DNA of 64,000 bases from Phytoactinopolyspora alkaliphila (GCF_010550695.1 NZ_JAAGOB010000001.1:124001-188000); one strand, 5' to 3'. Positions 37,272 to 45,928 are shown, numbered from the stretch's first letter. Made by a program: numbers and translations. Notes: generated from the letters alone by a model not told the origin.

Positions 37272-38795
37272 GTGATCGTCCCACCAATGGAGAACGTGCT
37301 GCCGGCCGAGAAGCTCGGTGCGGTGCACTTCGTGGGCATCGGCGGAGCGGGCATGAGCGGTATCGCGCGCATCCTGCTGGCACGGGGGATCGAGGTGTCC
37401 GGAAGCGACGCGAAGGACTCGGGCACATTGACCGGCCTGCGCGCCCTCGGAGCCCGGGTGCACGTCGGGCACGATGCGGCCAATCTGGGTGCGGCCGACA
37501 CCGTCGTCGTCTCCACCGCCATCCGGGAGACCAACCCGGAAGTGGTCGCTGCCCGCGAGCGCGGGATCCGGGTGCTGCCGCGCGCGTCCGCGCTGGCCTC
37601 GGTGATGGCCGGGCGCCGCGCGATCGCCGTGGCCGGTACGCACGGCAAGACGACGACGACCTCGATGCTGACCGTCGCATTGCAGCACTGCGGAGCCGAT
37701 CCGTCCTTCGCCATCGGGGGGAACCTGAACGAGTCCGGCGCCAATGCGCACAACGGCAGTGGTCCGGTGTTCGTCGCCGAGGCGGACGAGAGCGACGCGT
37801 CGTTTCTCGCCTACGACCCCGAAGTGTCGATCGTCACCAACGTCGAGGCCGACCACCTGGACAATTACGGAACCGAAGAGGTGTACGTCGCCGCCTTCGA
37901 CGCCTTCGCCGACCGGGTCCGGGGCTTCCTGGTGGTGTGCGCCGACGATCCAGGTGCCCGGGCTTTGGGGGAACGAGCCGCCAAGCGCGGCATCACGGTG
38001 CGCACGTACGGCGAGTCCGCGGACGCCATGGTTCGGCTCAGTGATCTCGACCTGGCCGGATCGGGCGCGTCGTTCGAGATCGTGGCGCGGGGCCGTCGGC
38101 AAGGCCGGGTGAAACTGCAGATCCCGGGCAAACACAATGCCCTGAATGCCGCGGCCGCCTTCACAGCCGGTATCGGACTGGGCTTCCCCAGTGGTGAGCT
38201 GCGAGAAGGTCTGGCCGGATACTCCGGGACCCGGCGCCGGTTCGAGCTCAAGGGTGTGGCCGGCGGCGTGCGTGTGTACGACAGCTACGCTCACCACCCA
38301 ACGGAGGTCGCAGCGGACCTCGCGGCCGCTCGCTCGGTCGCCGGTGGCGGCCGTGTGATCGCGGTCTTTCAACCCCACCTGTTCAGCCGGACCAGGATCT
38401 TCGCCGAGGAGTTCGGCAAGGCGCTGGGCGGGGCTGACGAGGTGATCGTGATGGACGTCTACGCTGCCCGTGAAGATCCTGAACCCGGCGTCACCGGCGC
38501 TCTCGTGGCGGCCGCCGTGACGCTGCCGCCCACTCAGGTCGCCTTCGAGCAGTCCTGGTCGGCGGCTCCTGCACTGGCTGCGTCCTGGGTTCAGCCTGGG
38601 GATGTGCTGCTCACCCTGGGAGCCGGCGACGTCACTTTGATCGGTCCGGAGATCCTCGATCTCATCGAGCGCCGGGTGGACGAACGAGCCGCGCAGTCCG
38701 CGGCACGACGCGCCAGTGAGTCCGGCGTGAGCACTGGGGACGGTACGGATCGGGAGCGGACCGGAATACAGACCGCGGATACAGGGCAGCCATGA
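37272..38795 (+). CDS. murC: UDP-MurNAc:L-alanine ligase
   Basis: A 507-residue Mur ligase adding the first stem residue. GTG 37272 follows murG with no gap and has GGAGG 7 bases upstream. Motifs are HFVGIGGAGMSGIARIL, AVAGTHGKTTTTSMLTVAL, VAEADESDASFL, VEADHLDNYG and VYDSYAHHPTEVAADL. The C-terminus ends in an Arg/Ser/Thr-rich tail of about 35 residues, and the stop overlaps ftsQ. Confidence 0.97.
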   Translation: MIVPPMENVLPAEKLGAVHFVGIGGAGMSGIARILLARGIEVSGSDAKDSGTLTGLRALGARVHVGHDAANLGAADTVVVSTAIRETNPEVVAARERGIRVLPRASALASVMAGRRAIAVAGTHGKTTTTSMLTVALQHCGADPSFAIGGNLNESGANAHNGSGPVFVAEADESDASFLAYDPEVSIVTNVEADHLDNYGTEEVYVAAFDAFADRVRGFLVVCADDPGARALGERAAKRGITVRTYGESADAMVRLSDLDLAGSGASFEIVARGRRQGRVKLQIPGKHNALNAAAAFTAGIGLGFPSGELREGLAGYSGTRRRFELKGVAGGVRVYDSYAHHPTEVAADLAAARSVAGGGRVIAVFQPHLFSRTRIFAEEFGKALGGADEVIVMDVYAAREDPEPGVTGALVAAAVTLPPTQVAFEQSWSAAPALAASWVQPGDVLLTLGAGDVTLIGPEILDLIERRVDERAAQSAARRASESGVSTGDGTDRERTGIQTADTGQP

Positions 38796-39532
38796 GCACC
38801 GCGACCCGGTCGGCCGGCGCCGAGCGGTTCGCCGCGCGTGCCCGCAGGCGCAGGTTCCGGGGCGCCGTCCGCGTGGTGATCGCGCTGCTACTGGCCGTCG
38901 CCGCTGGCGGTCTCGCCTGGCTGGTGGGCTGGTCCTCGGTGTTGTCGGTGAACGACGTGGCGGTGCACGGCGTCGGCGATGACCTGAGATCGGACGTTAC
39001 CGACATCGCCGAGGTGCCGATCGGCGTGCCGCTGATCCGCGTGGACACCGACGGGGTCGCGGATCGCGTCCGCGAACTGCCGGATGTCGGCGAGGTCAGC
39101 GTCCGCCGCTCCTGGCCGAACACACTGACCATCGACATCGCCGCACGGGAGGCGTCCGCCGCGGTCCGGGACGGCCGGAGCTGGTGGAGCGTCGACGAGA
39201 CCGGCGTGCTCTTCGGGCGCGCCGACACGCCTCCCGACGGCGTCCCCGTACTGGTGACCCCCACCGACGAGTCCGCGCGGCTGGCGCGGGTGACCGGTGT
39301 GGCGGTCGTGACCAGCCTGCCGTCGTCCATCGATCAGCTGGTGGAGAGTGTGGAGGCCGAATCGCCGGCCGGCGTCCGCCTGATCTTGACCGACGGGACC
39401 ACCGTGGTGTGGGGCACAGCCGATCGAGCCCAGGACAAGACGCGCGCCTTGCTGGCCCTGATGGAGGCGCACGACGAGGACCCCCCGTCCGTGTACGACG
39501 TCTCCGCGCCGGACACCCCCGCCGTATCCTGA
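38792..39532 (+). CDS. ftsQ: Cell division protein FtsQ
   Basis: A 246-residue bitopic divisome protein. A basic cytoplasmic segment (FAARARRRRFRGAVR) precedes one membrane helix (VVIALLLAVAAGGLAWLVGW). The POTRA domain follows (VLSVNDVAVHGVGDDLRSDV, VPLIRVDTDGVADRVRELP), then the FtsQ domain with RRSWPNTLTIDIAARE. ATG 38792 overlaps murC. In most actinobacteria ftsZ comes next; here 3.2 kb intervene. Confidence 0.94.
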   Translation: MSTATRSAGAERFAARARRRRFRGAVRVVIALLLAVAAGGLAWLVGWSSVLSVNDVAVHGVGDDLRSDVTDIAEVPIGVPLIRVDTDGVADRVRELPDVGEVSVRRSWPNTLTIDIAAREASAAVRDGRSWWSVDETGVLFGRADTPPDGVPVLVTPTDESARLARVTGVAVVTSLPSSIDQLVESVEAESPAGVRLILTDGTTVVWGTADRAQDKTRALLALMEAHDEDPPSVYDVSAPDTPAVS

Positions 39533-39557
39533 CCCCCTTTGGCCCACCGTCACCTCA

Positions 39558-39797
39558 ACCGGCTGTTCTTCCCACGAAGATCTTCACGGCCCGAGTGGGA
39601 TGTGTCGTGTGAGAATGGCCGGTCTGAAGCGGCGATTCCGTGCACGACAGTTCGCACGACGGCGACAACGCGCACATGAGCGGGCAGAACTCACACGATC
39701 ACCCTCACAGCTGCCGCGGCGCCCGGCCAAACCCACACGGCCGTCATCACGGCTGCGGGGCTGACCGGCAGGATTCACACGGTTCCGCCCACGACGC
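39558..39797 (+). repeat. Family 2 box-array element, copy A (TTCACACG boxes)
   Basis: A 240-bp element running outward end to inward end. Boxes are CGTGTGAG at 39606, then TTCGCACG 39651, CTCACACG 39690, CCCACACG 39732 and TTCACACG 39774. Offsets from the outer end are 48, 93, 132, 174 and 216. The segment 39623-39667 differs from copy B at only 3 of 45 positions. The outer end begins ACCGGCTG and the inner end is CACGACGC in both copies. It lies 25 bases after the ftsQ stop. The remaining 139 bases to the next gene hold one perfect DnaA box. Confidence 0.88.
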
Positions 39798-39876
39798 CGG
39801 AGAGCCGGTCGGGAACGGAGCGCTTTCGGTGGGGAACGGATTGCCTTTGTCAACAGACCTGTTCTTGGTGGCAGAG

Positions 39877-39885
39877 TTATCCACA
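39877..39885 (+). promoter_or_regulatory. Perfect DnaA-box 9-mer
   Basis: TTATCCACA matches the E. coli DnaA-box consensus exactly. It is single, lies between repeat copy A and the AbiEi-like gene, and may be chance. Confidence 0.25.
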
Positions 39886-39936
39886 ATCACCGTGCGGCCT
39901 CTGGTGCGATGACCGATCGCGGGCGTTCATAGGTAC

Positions 39937-40899
39937 ATGAATGATGAGGCGCGCACACGATCCCTGGACACGTCGCCGAAGGCGGCTGAAGACGCGCTCT
40001 TGATGCTGAGCCGAGAACAGCACTCGACGTTCAGTCGTCGGCAGGCCCTGGAGTGCGGCTTCACTCGTCATCAGATCATTACGCGATTGAGCCGCGGGAC
40101 ATGGATTGTCGTCCACCCCAAGGTGTACCGGATCGCGGCAACCCCGGACACGAGGGCTTCGGTGGCGATCGCGGGTCGGCTTTATGCAGGTGAGCGAGCC
40201 TGGTTCAGCCACGCGACGGCAGCGCGGCTGTTGGGTATCGATCCGTACATTCCGACGGACCGCACGTGGGTCACTGTTCCGGCGGCGGTTCAGCGTCCTC
40301 GGCGTCCGGGCTTGATCATCGTCCGATCCCGCCGCATCGAAGGCTTCACCGGCACGGCGCACGGCCAACCGGTTCTCGATGCACGGCGTACGGTGATCGA
40401 CCTGGCGGCCATCCTTGAAGATCAGCTGTTTCGGCGTGTCCTGTATGACGTGTTCGGCCGGGACATCATGACGGTCGACGACGTGCTGGCCGCCGCTGAG
40501 GATTTCGGCGGCAGGACCGGCCTGGCGCTGGTGCATCGGGCCGTCGAGGATTTCGACCCCGCATCTGAATCGGGAGCCGAGTACGAGGCCGACGCGCTCT
40601 TCGCGGGCGCGGGACTGGTCTTCGAGCGGCAGTATGAGATTCGTGAAGATGGCATCCTGGTGGCGCGCCTTGACTTCGCGGACGAGGGGCTCAGGCTAGG
40701 CGTTGAGATCGACGGCGCACGGTTTCACTCCACGCCGTCGGCGCGCTTCTACGATCGCGAACGAGACAAGGCACTCACTCGGAAGGGTTGGCACATCGAG
40801 CGTCTGACCACGGACGACGTCCGTCGTCGACCGAACACGACCATTCGGCACCTGCGTGCCATCTGCGCGCAAAGGAGCGAGGCGCACCGCGCCGCCTGA
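39937..40899 (+). CDS. AbiEi-type winged-helix protein fused to DUF559 (Vsr-like) nuclease domain
   Basis: A 320-residue protein. Residues 20-100 match the AbiEi antitoxin-like winged helix (FSRRQALECGFTRHQIITRL, WIVVHPKVYRIAATP). The C-terminal 110 residues match DUF559, a PD-(D/E)xK fold related to Vsr endonucleases: SEYEADALF (Glu), VARLDFADEGLRLGVEIDG (Asp, Glu-x-Asp) and the DRERDKALTRKGWHIERLT tail. No AbiEii toxin partner is adjacent. Such orphan fusions are frequent in actinobacteria; the function is unproven. It is bracketed by the two inverted family 2 repeats inside the dcw cluster. No strong ribosome site precedes ATG 39937. Confidence 0.85.
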   Translation: MNDEARTRSLDTSPKAAEDALLMLSREQHSTFSRRQALECGFTRHQIITRLSRGTWIVVHPKVYRIAATPDTRASVAIAGRLYAGERAWFSHATAARLLGIDPYIPTDRTWVTVPAAVQRPRRPGLIIVRSRRIEGFTGTAHGQPVLDARRTVIDLAAILEDQLFRRVLYDVFGRDIMTVDDVLAAAEDFGGRTGLALVHRAVEDFDPASESGAEYEADALFAGAGLVFERQYEIREDGILVARLDFADEGLRLGVEIDGARFHSTPSARFYDRERDKALTRKGWHIERLTTDDVRRRPNTTIRHLRAICAQRSEAHRAA

Positions 40900-41111
40900 A
40901 TCCTGCGAGCGCGGCGTCCGGCATATCTCGGCGACATTGGCCCGATCGCCCACGGGCCGCTCCGGGCCGCCTCGCTGGCGATCTCTGGATCGCCGGCACT
41001 CCGTCCCTGGGCGTAGACCGTGATCTGATCCATGACCGGTACAGGCGTTACCGATGTCCTGAGACTCCCGGCGTCACCGATCTCACAAGACGTCACAGGT
41101 TAAGGAGCAGT

Positions 41112-41352
41112 GCGTCGTGAGCTCGGCCGTGTGAAGTGCGCCCCCGCCATCCTGCAGCTGTGGGTGGAGCCGTGTGAACATGGCCGGGAGTGTGGCTGGT
41201 CGTGGACGCAGCCGTGTGAGTTCTGGCCGCCGATGTCGTTGCTGTCGCCGCCGTGCGAACTGCCGTGCACGGAATCGCCGCTTCAGGTCGCACTTTCTCA
41301 CACGGCACATCCCACCCAGGCCGTGATGATCGTCGTGCAAGAGGCAGCCGGT
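41112..41352 (-). repeat. Family 2 box-array element, copy B (inverted)
   Basis: The reverse complement aligns end to end with 39558-39797. Its boxes, read from the outer end 41352, are at offsets 48, 93, 132, 174 and 217, the same as copy A to within one base. The rest of the gap 40900-41453 (212 bases before the element, 101 after) shows no gene, promoter or terminator I can support. Confidence 0.88.
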
Positions 41353-41453
41353 GGCGTGCCGCGGGTATGCGGACGGGGAGGCGGGAACGCGATGAGTGGG
41401 GCCTATGGGGAGGTCGGGGGTGACGAGTCGTGCCGATGGGAAATGATGGGGGC

Positions 41454-41969
41454 ATGTCCCACCCTGTGTTGCCGGTCCGTCCCGACGTCGGTTACGACCT
41501 TGACGATAAGAGTGAGCTCGAAGCGTTCCTCGACTTCCACCGCGCGACGGTGCACCACAAGGTGGCGGGGCTGTCCGAGGATCAGGCTCGTCGCCGGTTC
41601 GTCCCGTCCCTCACCACCGCGGCAGGGATCGTCAAGCACCTGACGTGTGTGGAGCACTACTGGTTCAGGACGGTGCTGGCGGGTACGGCGTCGCTGCCAC
41701 AACCCTGGACGCGCGAGGACGAGGACGCGGACTTCGTCCTCGCTCCGGAGGAGACCGTGGCCGCGCTTCTCGCTGGGTATGCCGAGGAATGCGAACGGTC
41801 GCGGGCCGTGGTGGCGAGGATGGAGCTGGCCGACCGCGCGGTCACGGCACGGCGCGACGGACGCCCGACACTGCGTTGGGTGCTGACCCACATGATCGAG
41901 GAATCGTGTCGGCACAACGGCCACCTCGACATCATCCGCGAGTTGATCGACGGCTCGACAGGGGAGTGA
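41454..41969 (+). CDS. DinB-like (DUF664) protein
   Basis: A 171-residue four-helix-bundle protein of the DinB/YfiT superfamily, DUF664 branch. The N-terminal half carries LEAFLDFHRATVHHKVAGLS and AAGIVKHLTCVEHYWF, and the C-terminal motif HMIEESCRHNGHLDIIRELI supplies metal-binding histidines. Members are metal-dependent, often mycothiol-dependent, transferases; the substrate is unknown. ATG 41454 is preferred; GTG 41430 and ATG 41436 are in frame. It is part of the 3.2-kb insertion between ftsQ and ftsZ. Confidence 0.85.
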   Translation: MSHPVLPVRPDVGYDLDDKSELEAFLDFHRATVHHKVAGLSEDQARRRFVPSLTTAAGIVKHLTCVEHYWFRTVLAGTASLPQPWTREDEDADFVLAPEETVAALLAGYAEECERSRAVVARMELADRAVTARRDGRPTLRWVLTHMIEESCRHNGHLDIIRELIDGSTGE

Positions 41970-42044
41970 ACTGCCGCTCTCATGCACCCTCGGTTAGGAC
42001 TCCACGGAACTCGCGCCGGTGCCGGTCCGTTCCGCTCGAGGTAC

Positions 42045-42056
42045 TTGAATGTTCAA
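42045..42056. promoter_or_regulatory. TTGAA-N2-TTCAA inverted repeat before the DoxX gene
   Basis: TTGAATGTTCAA is a perfect dyad directly ahead of the AAGGAGAG ribosome site. DoxX-type genes are often under MarR-family control through similar sites. No regulator gene is adjacent. Confidence 0.45.
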
Positions 42057-42069
42057 CTAAGGAGAGACC

Positions 42070-42558
42070 GTGCCTCGACCCCTCATCGTCCGTGATCTGA
42101 TCCTGTTTCTGGGGCGGGTAGGCGTCGGCGCCGTGTTCGTCGCGCATGGGTGGCAGAAGCTCGCAGATGTCGGCATCGAGAACGTCGCGGCCGGATTCGA
42201 GCAGATGAAGGTCCCGTTTCCGGCCGCGTCCGCATGGTTCGCAGCGCTTGCGGAACTCGTGGGTGGCGCCGCGCTGATCCTCGGACTGGCGACACCGCTG
42301 GCCGGGATCGTGCTGGCCGTCGACATGGCTGGGGCATACCTGTTCGTGCATGCCGGCAACGGGATGTTCGTCGATCAGGGCGGCGCGGAGCTGGTGCTGG
42401 CGTTGGGGCTGTCGAGTCTCGTCTTCGCGGCCGTCGGCGCCGGACGGCTCAGCGTGGATCATGTGATCACTGCTCGTCTGCCGAGGCCGGGCGCACCAAG
42501 GTCCGCATCCAAGCCGCGAGGACGGGGTCGGGGTAGGCCTGCGGCCACGCGGCACTAG
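42070..42558 (+). CDS. DoxX family membrane protein
   Basis: A 162-residue protein with four membrane helices (LILFLGRVGVGAVFVAHGWQ, FAALAELVGGAALILGL, GIVLAVDMAGAYLFVHAG, LVLALGLSSLVFAAVGAG) and a basic Arg/Pro tail. The opening RVGVGAVFVAHGWQKLAD is a DoxX signature. GTG 42070 has AAGGAGAG 4 bases upstream. DoxX proteins are linked to redox or thiol stress in mycobacteria; the role here is unknown. Confidence 0.88.
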   Translation: MPRPLIVRDLILFLGRVGVGAVFVAHGWQKLADVGIENVAAGFEQMKVPFPAASAWFAALAELVGGAALILGLATPLAGIVLAVDMAGAYLFVHAGNGMFVDQGGAELVLALGLSSLVFAAVGAGRLSVDHVITARLPRPGAPRSASKPRGRGRGRPAATRH

Positions 42559-42680
42559 CCGGGCAGCACGAGGCGCGCCGGCGCACGGTGGCACGGGGCA
42601 AAGATGTCGATCACGAATTTCTCGGCGTGTCGCCACGATAGGCGGCATCCGCCCGCTTAGCGTCATGAACATCGCTCAGG

Positions 42681-42710
42681 TTGACATAACTATAAACCTC
42701 AACTTGAGGG
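42681..42710 (+). promoter_or_regulatory. ftsZ upstream control region
   Basis: TTGACA (42681-42686) is a consensus -35 box, followed by an AT-rich stretch (TAACTATAAA) unusual for this genome and a perfect dyad CCTCAACTTGAGG (42698-42710). Exact -10 placement is unclear. Actinobacterial ftsZ commonly has its own promoters in this place, and the dyad could be an operator. Confidence 0.5.
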
Positions 42711-42750
42711 TGAGAGTTAAAGAACGAACTCGATTGAGAGGCGACTCGAC

Positions 42751-43968
42751 GTGACTGCTCCGCAGAACTATCTCGCGGTGATCAAGGTCGTCGGCATCGG
42801 CGGTGGCGGGGTCAACGCGGTCAACCGCATGATTGAGGTCGGCCTCAAGGGTGTCGAGTTCATCGCGATCAACACCGACGCTCAAGCGCTGCTGATGAGC
42901 GACGCTGACGTCAAGCTCGATGTCGGCCGCGAGCTCACCAGGGGACTGGGCGCGGGTGCCAACCCCGACGTCGGGCGCAGCGCCGCCGAAGACCATGCCG
43001 AGGAGATCGAAGAGGTGCTCAAGGGCGCCGACATGGTCTTCGTGACGGCCGGAGAGGGTGGCGGCACCGGTACCGGCGGTGCGCCGGTCGTGGCCCGGAT
43101 CGCGCGCTCGCTCGGAGCGCTCACCATCGGCGTGGTGACCCGGCCGTTCATGTTCGAGGGCCGCCGTCGCGCGATGCAGGCCGAGGCCGGGATCGAGGCC
43201 CTGCGCGAAGAGGTCGACACGCTGATCGTCATCCCCAACGACCGCCTGCTCTCCATCAGCGACCGGCAGGTCAGCGTTCTGGACGCGTTCAAGAGCGCCG
43301 ATCAGGTGCTGCTTTCCGGTGTGCAGGGCATCACGGACCTCATCACCACGCCGGGACTGATCAATCTGGACTTCGCCGACGTGAAGTCGGTGATGAGCAA
43401 CGCGGGCTCCGCGCTCATGGGCATCGGTTCAGCACGGGGCGAGGATCGGGCGGTCGCCGCTGCCGAGATGGCGATCTCCTCTCCGCTCCTCGAGGCCTCG
43501 ATCGACGGCGCGCACGGCGTGCTGCTCTCCGTCTCGGGCGGTTCCGACCTCGGCCTGTTCGAGATCAACGAGTCGGCGAACCTGGTCGCGCAGGCCGCCC
43601 ACGACGAAGCCAACATCATCTTCGGCGCGGTGATCGACGACGCGCTCGGCGACGAGGTCCGGGTCACCGTCATCGCGGCCGGGTTCGACGGCGGCGCGCC
43701 CCCGCGGCGCGAACTCGGTACCGTCCGGCGCGCGGACTCCGCGGACAGTGCACCCAAGCCCGCAAACGAGGACACGCCCGAGAAGCCGCAGGAATCCAGC
43801 AGGGCCGCGGCGAACCAGGACGGCTATTCCAGTACCGGCGCGACCGACGAGCGCCGGCGGGAGCGCCCGGAGACTGTAGACCCGGTTCCCGCGCCCCCTC
43901 GTCCCCGCGAGCAGCGTCGGATCGTTCCGCCCGACGACGACCTCGACGTGCCCGACTTCCTCAAATAG
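42751..43968 (+). CDS. ftsZ: Cell division GTPase FtsZ
   Basis: A 405-residue tubulin homologue forming the Z-ring. Motifs are [15 protein letters not shown], the tubulin signature [35 protein letters not shown] and the T7-loop [12 protein letters not shown] linker of about 70 disordered residues precedes the C-terminal peptide [11 protein letters not shown], which binds SepF. GTG 42751 follows GAGAGG at a rather long distance. FtsA is absent, as in all actinobacteria. Confidence 0.98.
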   Translation: MTAPQNYLAVIKVVGIGGGGVNAVNRMIEVGLKGVEFIAINTDAQALLMSDADVKLDVGRELTRGLGAGANPDVGRSAAEDHAEEIEEVLKGADMVFVTAGEGGGTGTGGAPVVARIARSLGALTIGVVTRPFMFEGRRRAMQAEAGIEALREEVDTLIVIPNDRLLSISDRQVSVLDAFKSADQVLLSGVQGITDLITTPGLINLDFADVKSVMSNAGSALMGIGSARGEDRAVAAAEMAISSPLLEASIDGAHGVLLSVSGGSDLGLFEINESANLVAQAAHDEANIIFGAVIDDALGDEVRVTVIAAGFDGGAPPRRELGTVRRADSADSAPKPANEDTPEKPQESSRAAANQDGYSSTGATDERRRERPETVDPVPAPPRPREQRRIVPPDDDLDVPDFLK

Positions 43969-44035
43969 GTCGAGACCGGCGAGCCGCTCAGCCGGCGCGG
44001 CGGGTAGCGAGCGGAGCGTCTGCCAGGATGTAGCC

Positions 44036-44761
44036 GTGATCGCATCGCGCCGCGCACTCGGCGGCATCAACTTCGCTTTCACCGACCGCGTGGGCGGCGT
44101 GAGTCCGCCTCCCTTCGGCCAGCTCAACCTTGCCCACCACGTGGGCGACGAGCCGGCCGCGGTGGAACGTAACCGCCACGTCGTGGCGAGAGGCCTCGGT
44201 TTGTCTCCCGGCGACGTCGTCTACATGAACCAGGTCCACGGCGCGGACGTCGCGGTCGTGGACGGCCCGCGGTCAGGTAACCAGTCCGCGCTGCCGGTGG
44301 ATGCCATGGTGACCGCTCGCCCGGGACTGGCGCTGGCCGTCATGGTGGCCGATTGCGTGCCGGTGCTCGTCGCGGACCCGGAGGCCGGCTTGGTCGGCGT
44401 GGCGCATGCCGGCCGGCCGGGGCTGGCCGCCGGAATCGTCCCCGCCGTCGTCGGTGCCCTGCGCGCGCTCGGTGCCCGTACCGTCGTCGCCTCTGTAGGA
44501 CCGGCGGTCTGCGGCGCCTGCTACGAGGTGCCGGAAGCCATGCGGGCCGATGTGGCCGCCGTGGTGCCGGAGGCGTGGGCGAGCACGCGAGCCGGAACGC
44601 CGGCGCTGGACCTGCCCCGGGGCGTCGCTGCCCAGCTGGACGCTCTGGGTGTGGAGGTAATCAACGAAGGACGGTGCACGCTGGAGAGTGGGGACCTGTA
44701 CTCGTATCGGCGAGACCGGACGACGGGGCGCTTCGCCGGCCTGGCGTGGATCACGGCCTGA
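44036..44761 (+). CDS. pgeF: Peptidoglycan editing factor PgeF (YfiH/laccase-domain)
   Basis: A 241-residue Cu/Zn-oxidase-like protein (formerly DUF152) with MNQVHGADVAVVD, VADCVPVLVADPEAGLVGVAHAGRPGLA and VGPAVCGACYEV, which supply His and Cys metal ligands. Members act on MurNAc-L-Ala/L-Ser precursors or on purine nucleosides. GTG 44036 is the chosen start. It normally pairs with yggS, which is missing here: sepF follows after a 249-base gap with no gene remnant I can recognise. Confidence 0.93.
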   Translation: MIASRRALGGINFAFTDRVGGVSPPPFGQLNLAHHVGDEPAAVERNRHVVARGLGLSPGDVVYMNQVHGADVAVVDGPRSGNQSALPVDAMVTARPGLALAVMVADCVPVLVADPEAGLVGVAHAGRPGLAAGIVPAVVGALRALGARTVVASVGPAVCGACYEVPEAMRADVAAVVPEAWASTRAGTPALDLPRGVAAQLDALGVEVINEGRCTLESGDLYSYRRDRTTGRFAGLAWITA

Positions 44762-45010
44762 GCGCCGAATTCCCCCGATCGACCCGACCACCACGAAGGC
44801 TCTGACCGAACGCCGCACGCGTCTGTCACTGCCGTCGCTTGGGCAACTTTAGACCCTTCGGTCACACTCACATCATCGTCATCGGAGGTATCTGGCGACA
44901 CACCGTGCGTGTCGGAAGGTGCAATCCTCGTGACAGCCGATTCGTCAGGCTAGTGTCAAGGGGTACGCAAGGTAACGACCGACCACCACTAGTGCGGAGG
45001 GTCTTGGAGC

Positions 45011-45544
45011 ATGGCCAGCGCAATGCGCAAGGTTGCGGTCTACCTCGGCCTCGTGGAGGACCGGGACCGCTATGACGATGAATACGACGAGGACGAGTAC
45101 GTCGCCGAGTACGAGGGCGAGTATGACGACGACGCGGTAGACCCGCGCGACACGCACGACGTCGAGCGCGTTCCGGAGCGGCGCGAGCGGGAGCGGACGG
45201 CCACGGTATCCTCGTTGGCCGACCGGCGCCCGGTAGCGGCGCCCCGGCGGGCTCCTGCCGCGCGCGAGGCTCGCATCACGACGCTGCACCCGCGCACGTA
45301 CAACGAGGCCAGGGTTCTGGGAGAGCATTTCCGGGACGGCACTCCGGTCATCATGAACCTCTCGGAGATGGACGACGTCGACGCCAAGAGACTGGTCGAT
45401 TTCGCGGCCGGCCTCATCTTCGGGCTGCGCGGCAGTATCGACCGGATCACCGCCAAGGTGTTCCTGCTCACACCCGCGGATGTGCAGGTCACCGCGGAAG
45501 ACAAGGCTCGCATCGCCGACGGTGCGTTCTTCAACCAAAGCTGA
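45011..45544 (+). CDS. sepF: Cell division protein SepF
   Basis: A 177-residue protein that links FtsZ to the membrane. An N-terminal amphipathic helix ([17 protein letters not shown]) is followed by an extremely acidic Tyr/Asp/Glu linker, then the folded SepF domain ([41 protein letters not shown]). ATG 45011 has GGAGGG upstream. In actinobacteria SepF replaces FtsA as the FtsZ membrane anchor. Confidence 0.95.
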   Translation: MASAMRKVAVYLGLVEDRDRYDDEYDEDEYVAEYEGEYDDDAVDPRDTHDVERVPERRERERTATVSSLADRRPVAAPRRAPAAREARITTLHPRTYNEARVLGEHFRDGTPVIMNLSEMDDVDAKRLVDFAAGLIFGLRGSIDRITAKVFLLTPADVQVTAEDKARIADGAFFNQS

Positions 45545-45640
45545 TTTGTTACGTGCAACACATCGATATGACACCAGCACGCCCACTAGACCGGTGCCTG
45601 AGTCGGCGCCCGAATCCTGCGTCAGGTAGGTTCGGATGCT

Positions 45641-45928
45641 GTGTCGGTCATTACCCAGCCCTTGTCGATAGCTCTGTGGCTGTTCTTCATTGCCCTGCTG
45701 GTCCGCCTGGTGGCCGACTGGATCCAGGTCTTCGCACGCGAGTGGCAGCCCAAGGGCCCGCTCCTCGTCGTGCTGGAGGCCGTGTACACGGTGACCGACC
45801 CTCCCCTCCGAGCGCTCCGACGGGTCATCCCGCCGCTCAGAATCGGGTCTGTCGCCCTTGACTTGGCGTTCATCGTGCTCATCATCCTGGTAAGAATTGC
45901 CCAGACAGTTGTGGCATCTTTGGGATGA
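45641..45928 (+). CDS. ylmG: YggT/YlmG family membrane protein
   Basis: A 95-residue protein with two membrane helices (LSIALWLFFIALLVRLVADW; DLAFIVLIILVRIAQTVVA) around the YggT motif VTDPPLRALRRVIPPLRIG. Position between sepF and divIVA is standard. TAGGTT (45627-45632) ends 8 bases before GTG 45641 and there is no Shine-Dalgarno sequence, so the transcript may be leaderless. Confidence 0.9.
   Translation: MSVITQPLSIALWLFFIALLVRLVADWIQVFAREWQPKGPLLVVLEAVYTVTDPPLRALRRVIPPLRIGSVALDLAFIVLIILVRIAQTVVASLG

Noticed and set aside
35823-38378. 851-residue open frame antisense to ftsW-murG-murC
   Set aside because: Spans three conserved genes on the other strand and has no family motif.
39606-39781. 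CRISPR array
   Set aside because: The boxes are only 8 bases long, one is inverted, and no cas genes are present.
40900-41111. AbiEii toxin partner for the AbiEi-like gene
   Set aside because: No open frame with a nucleotidyltransferase motif lies on either side.
39558-41352. Conventional insertion sequence
   Set aside because: No transposase or DDE/serine/tyrosine recombinase motif and no visible target-site duplication, though the inverted repeats are real.
41110-41643. 177-residue frame across repeat copy B
   Set aside because: The frame consists of repeat DNA and the out-of-frame start of the DUF664 gene.
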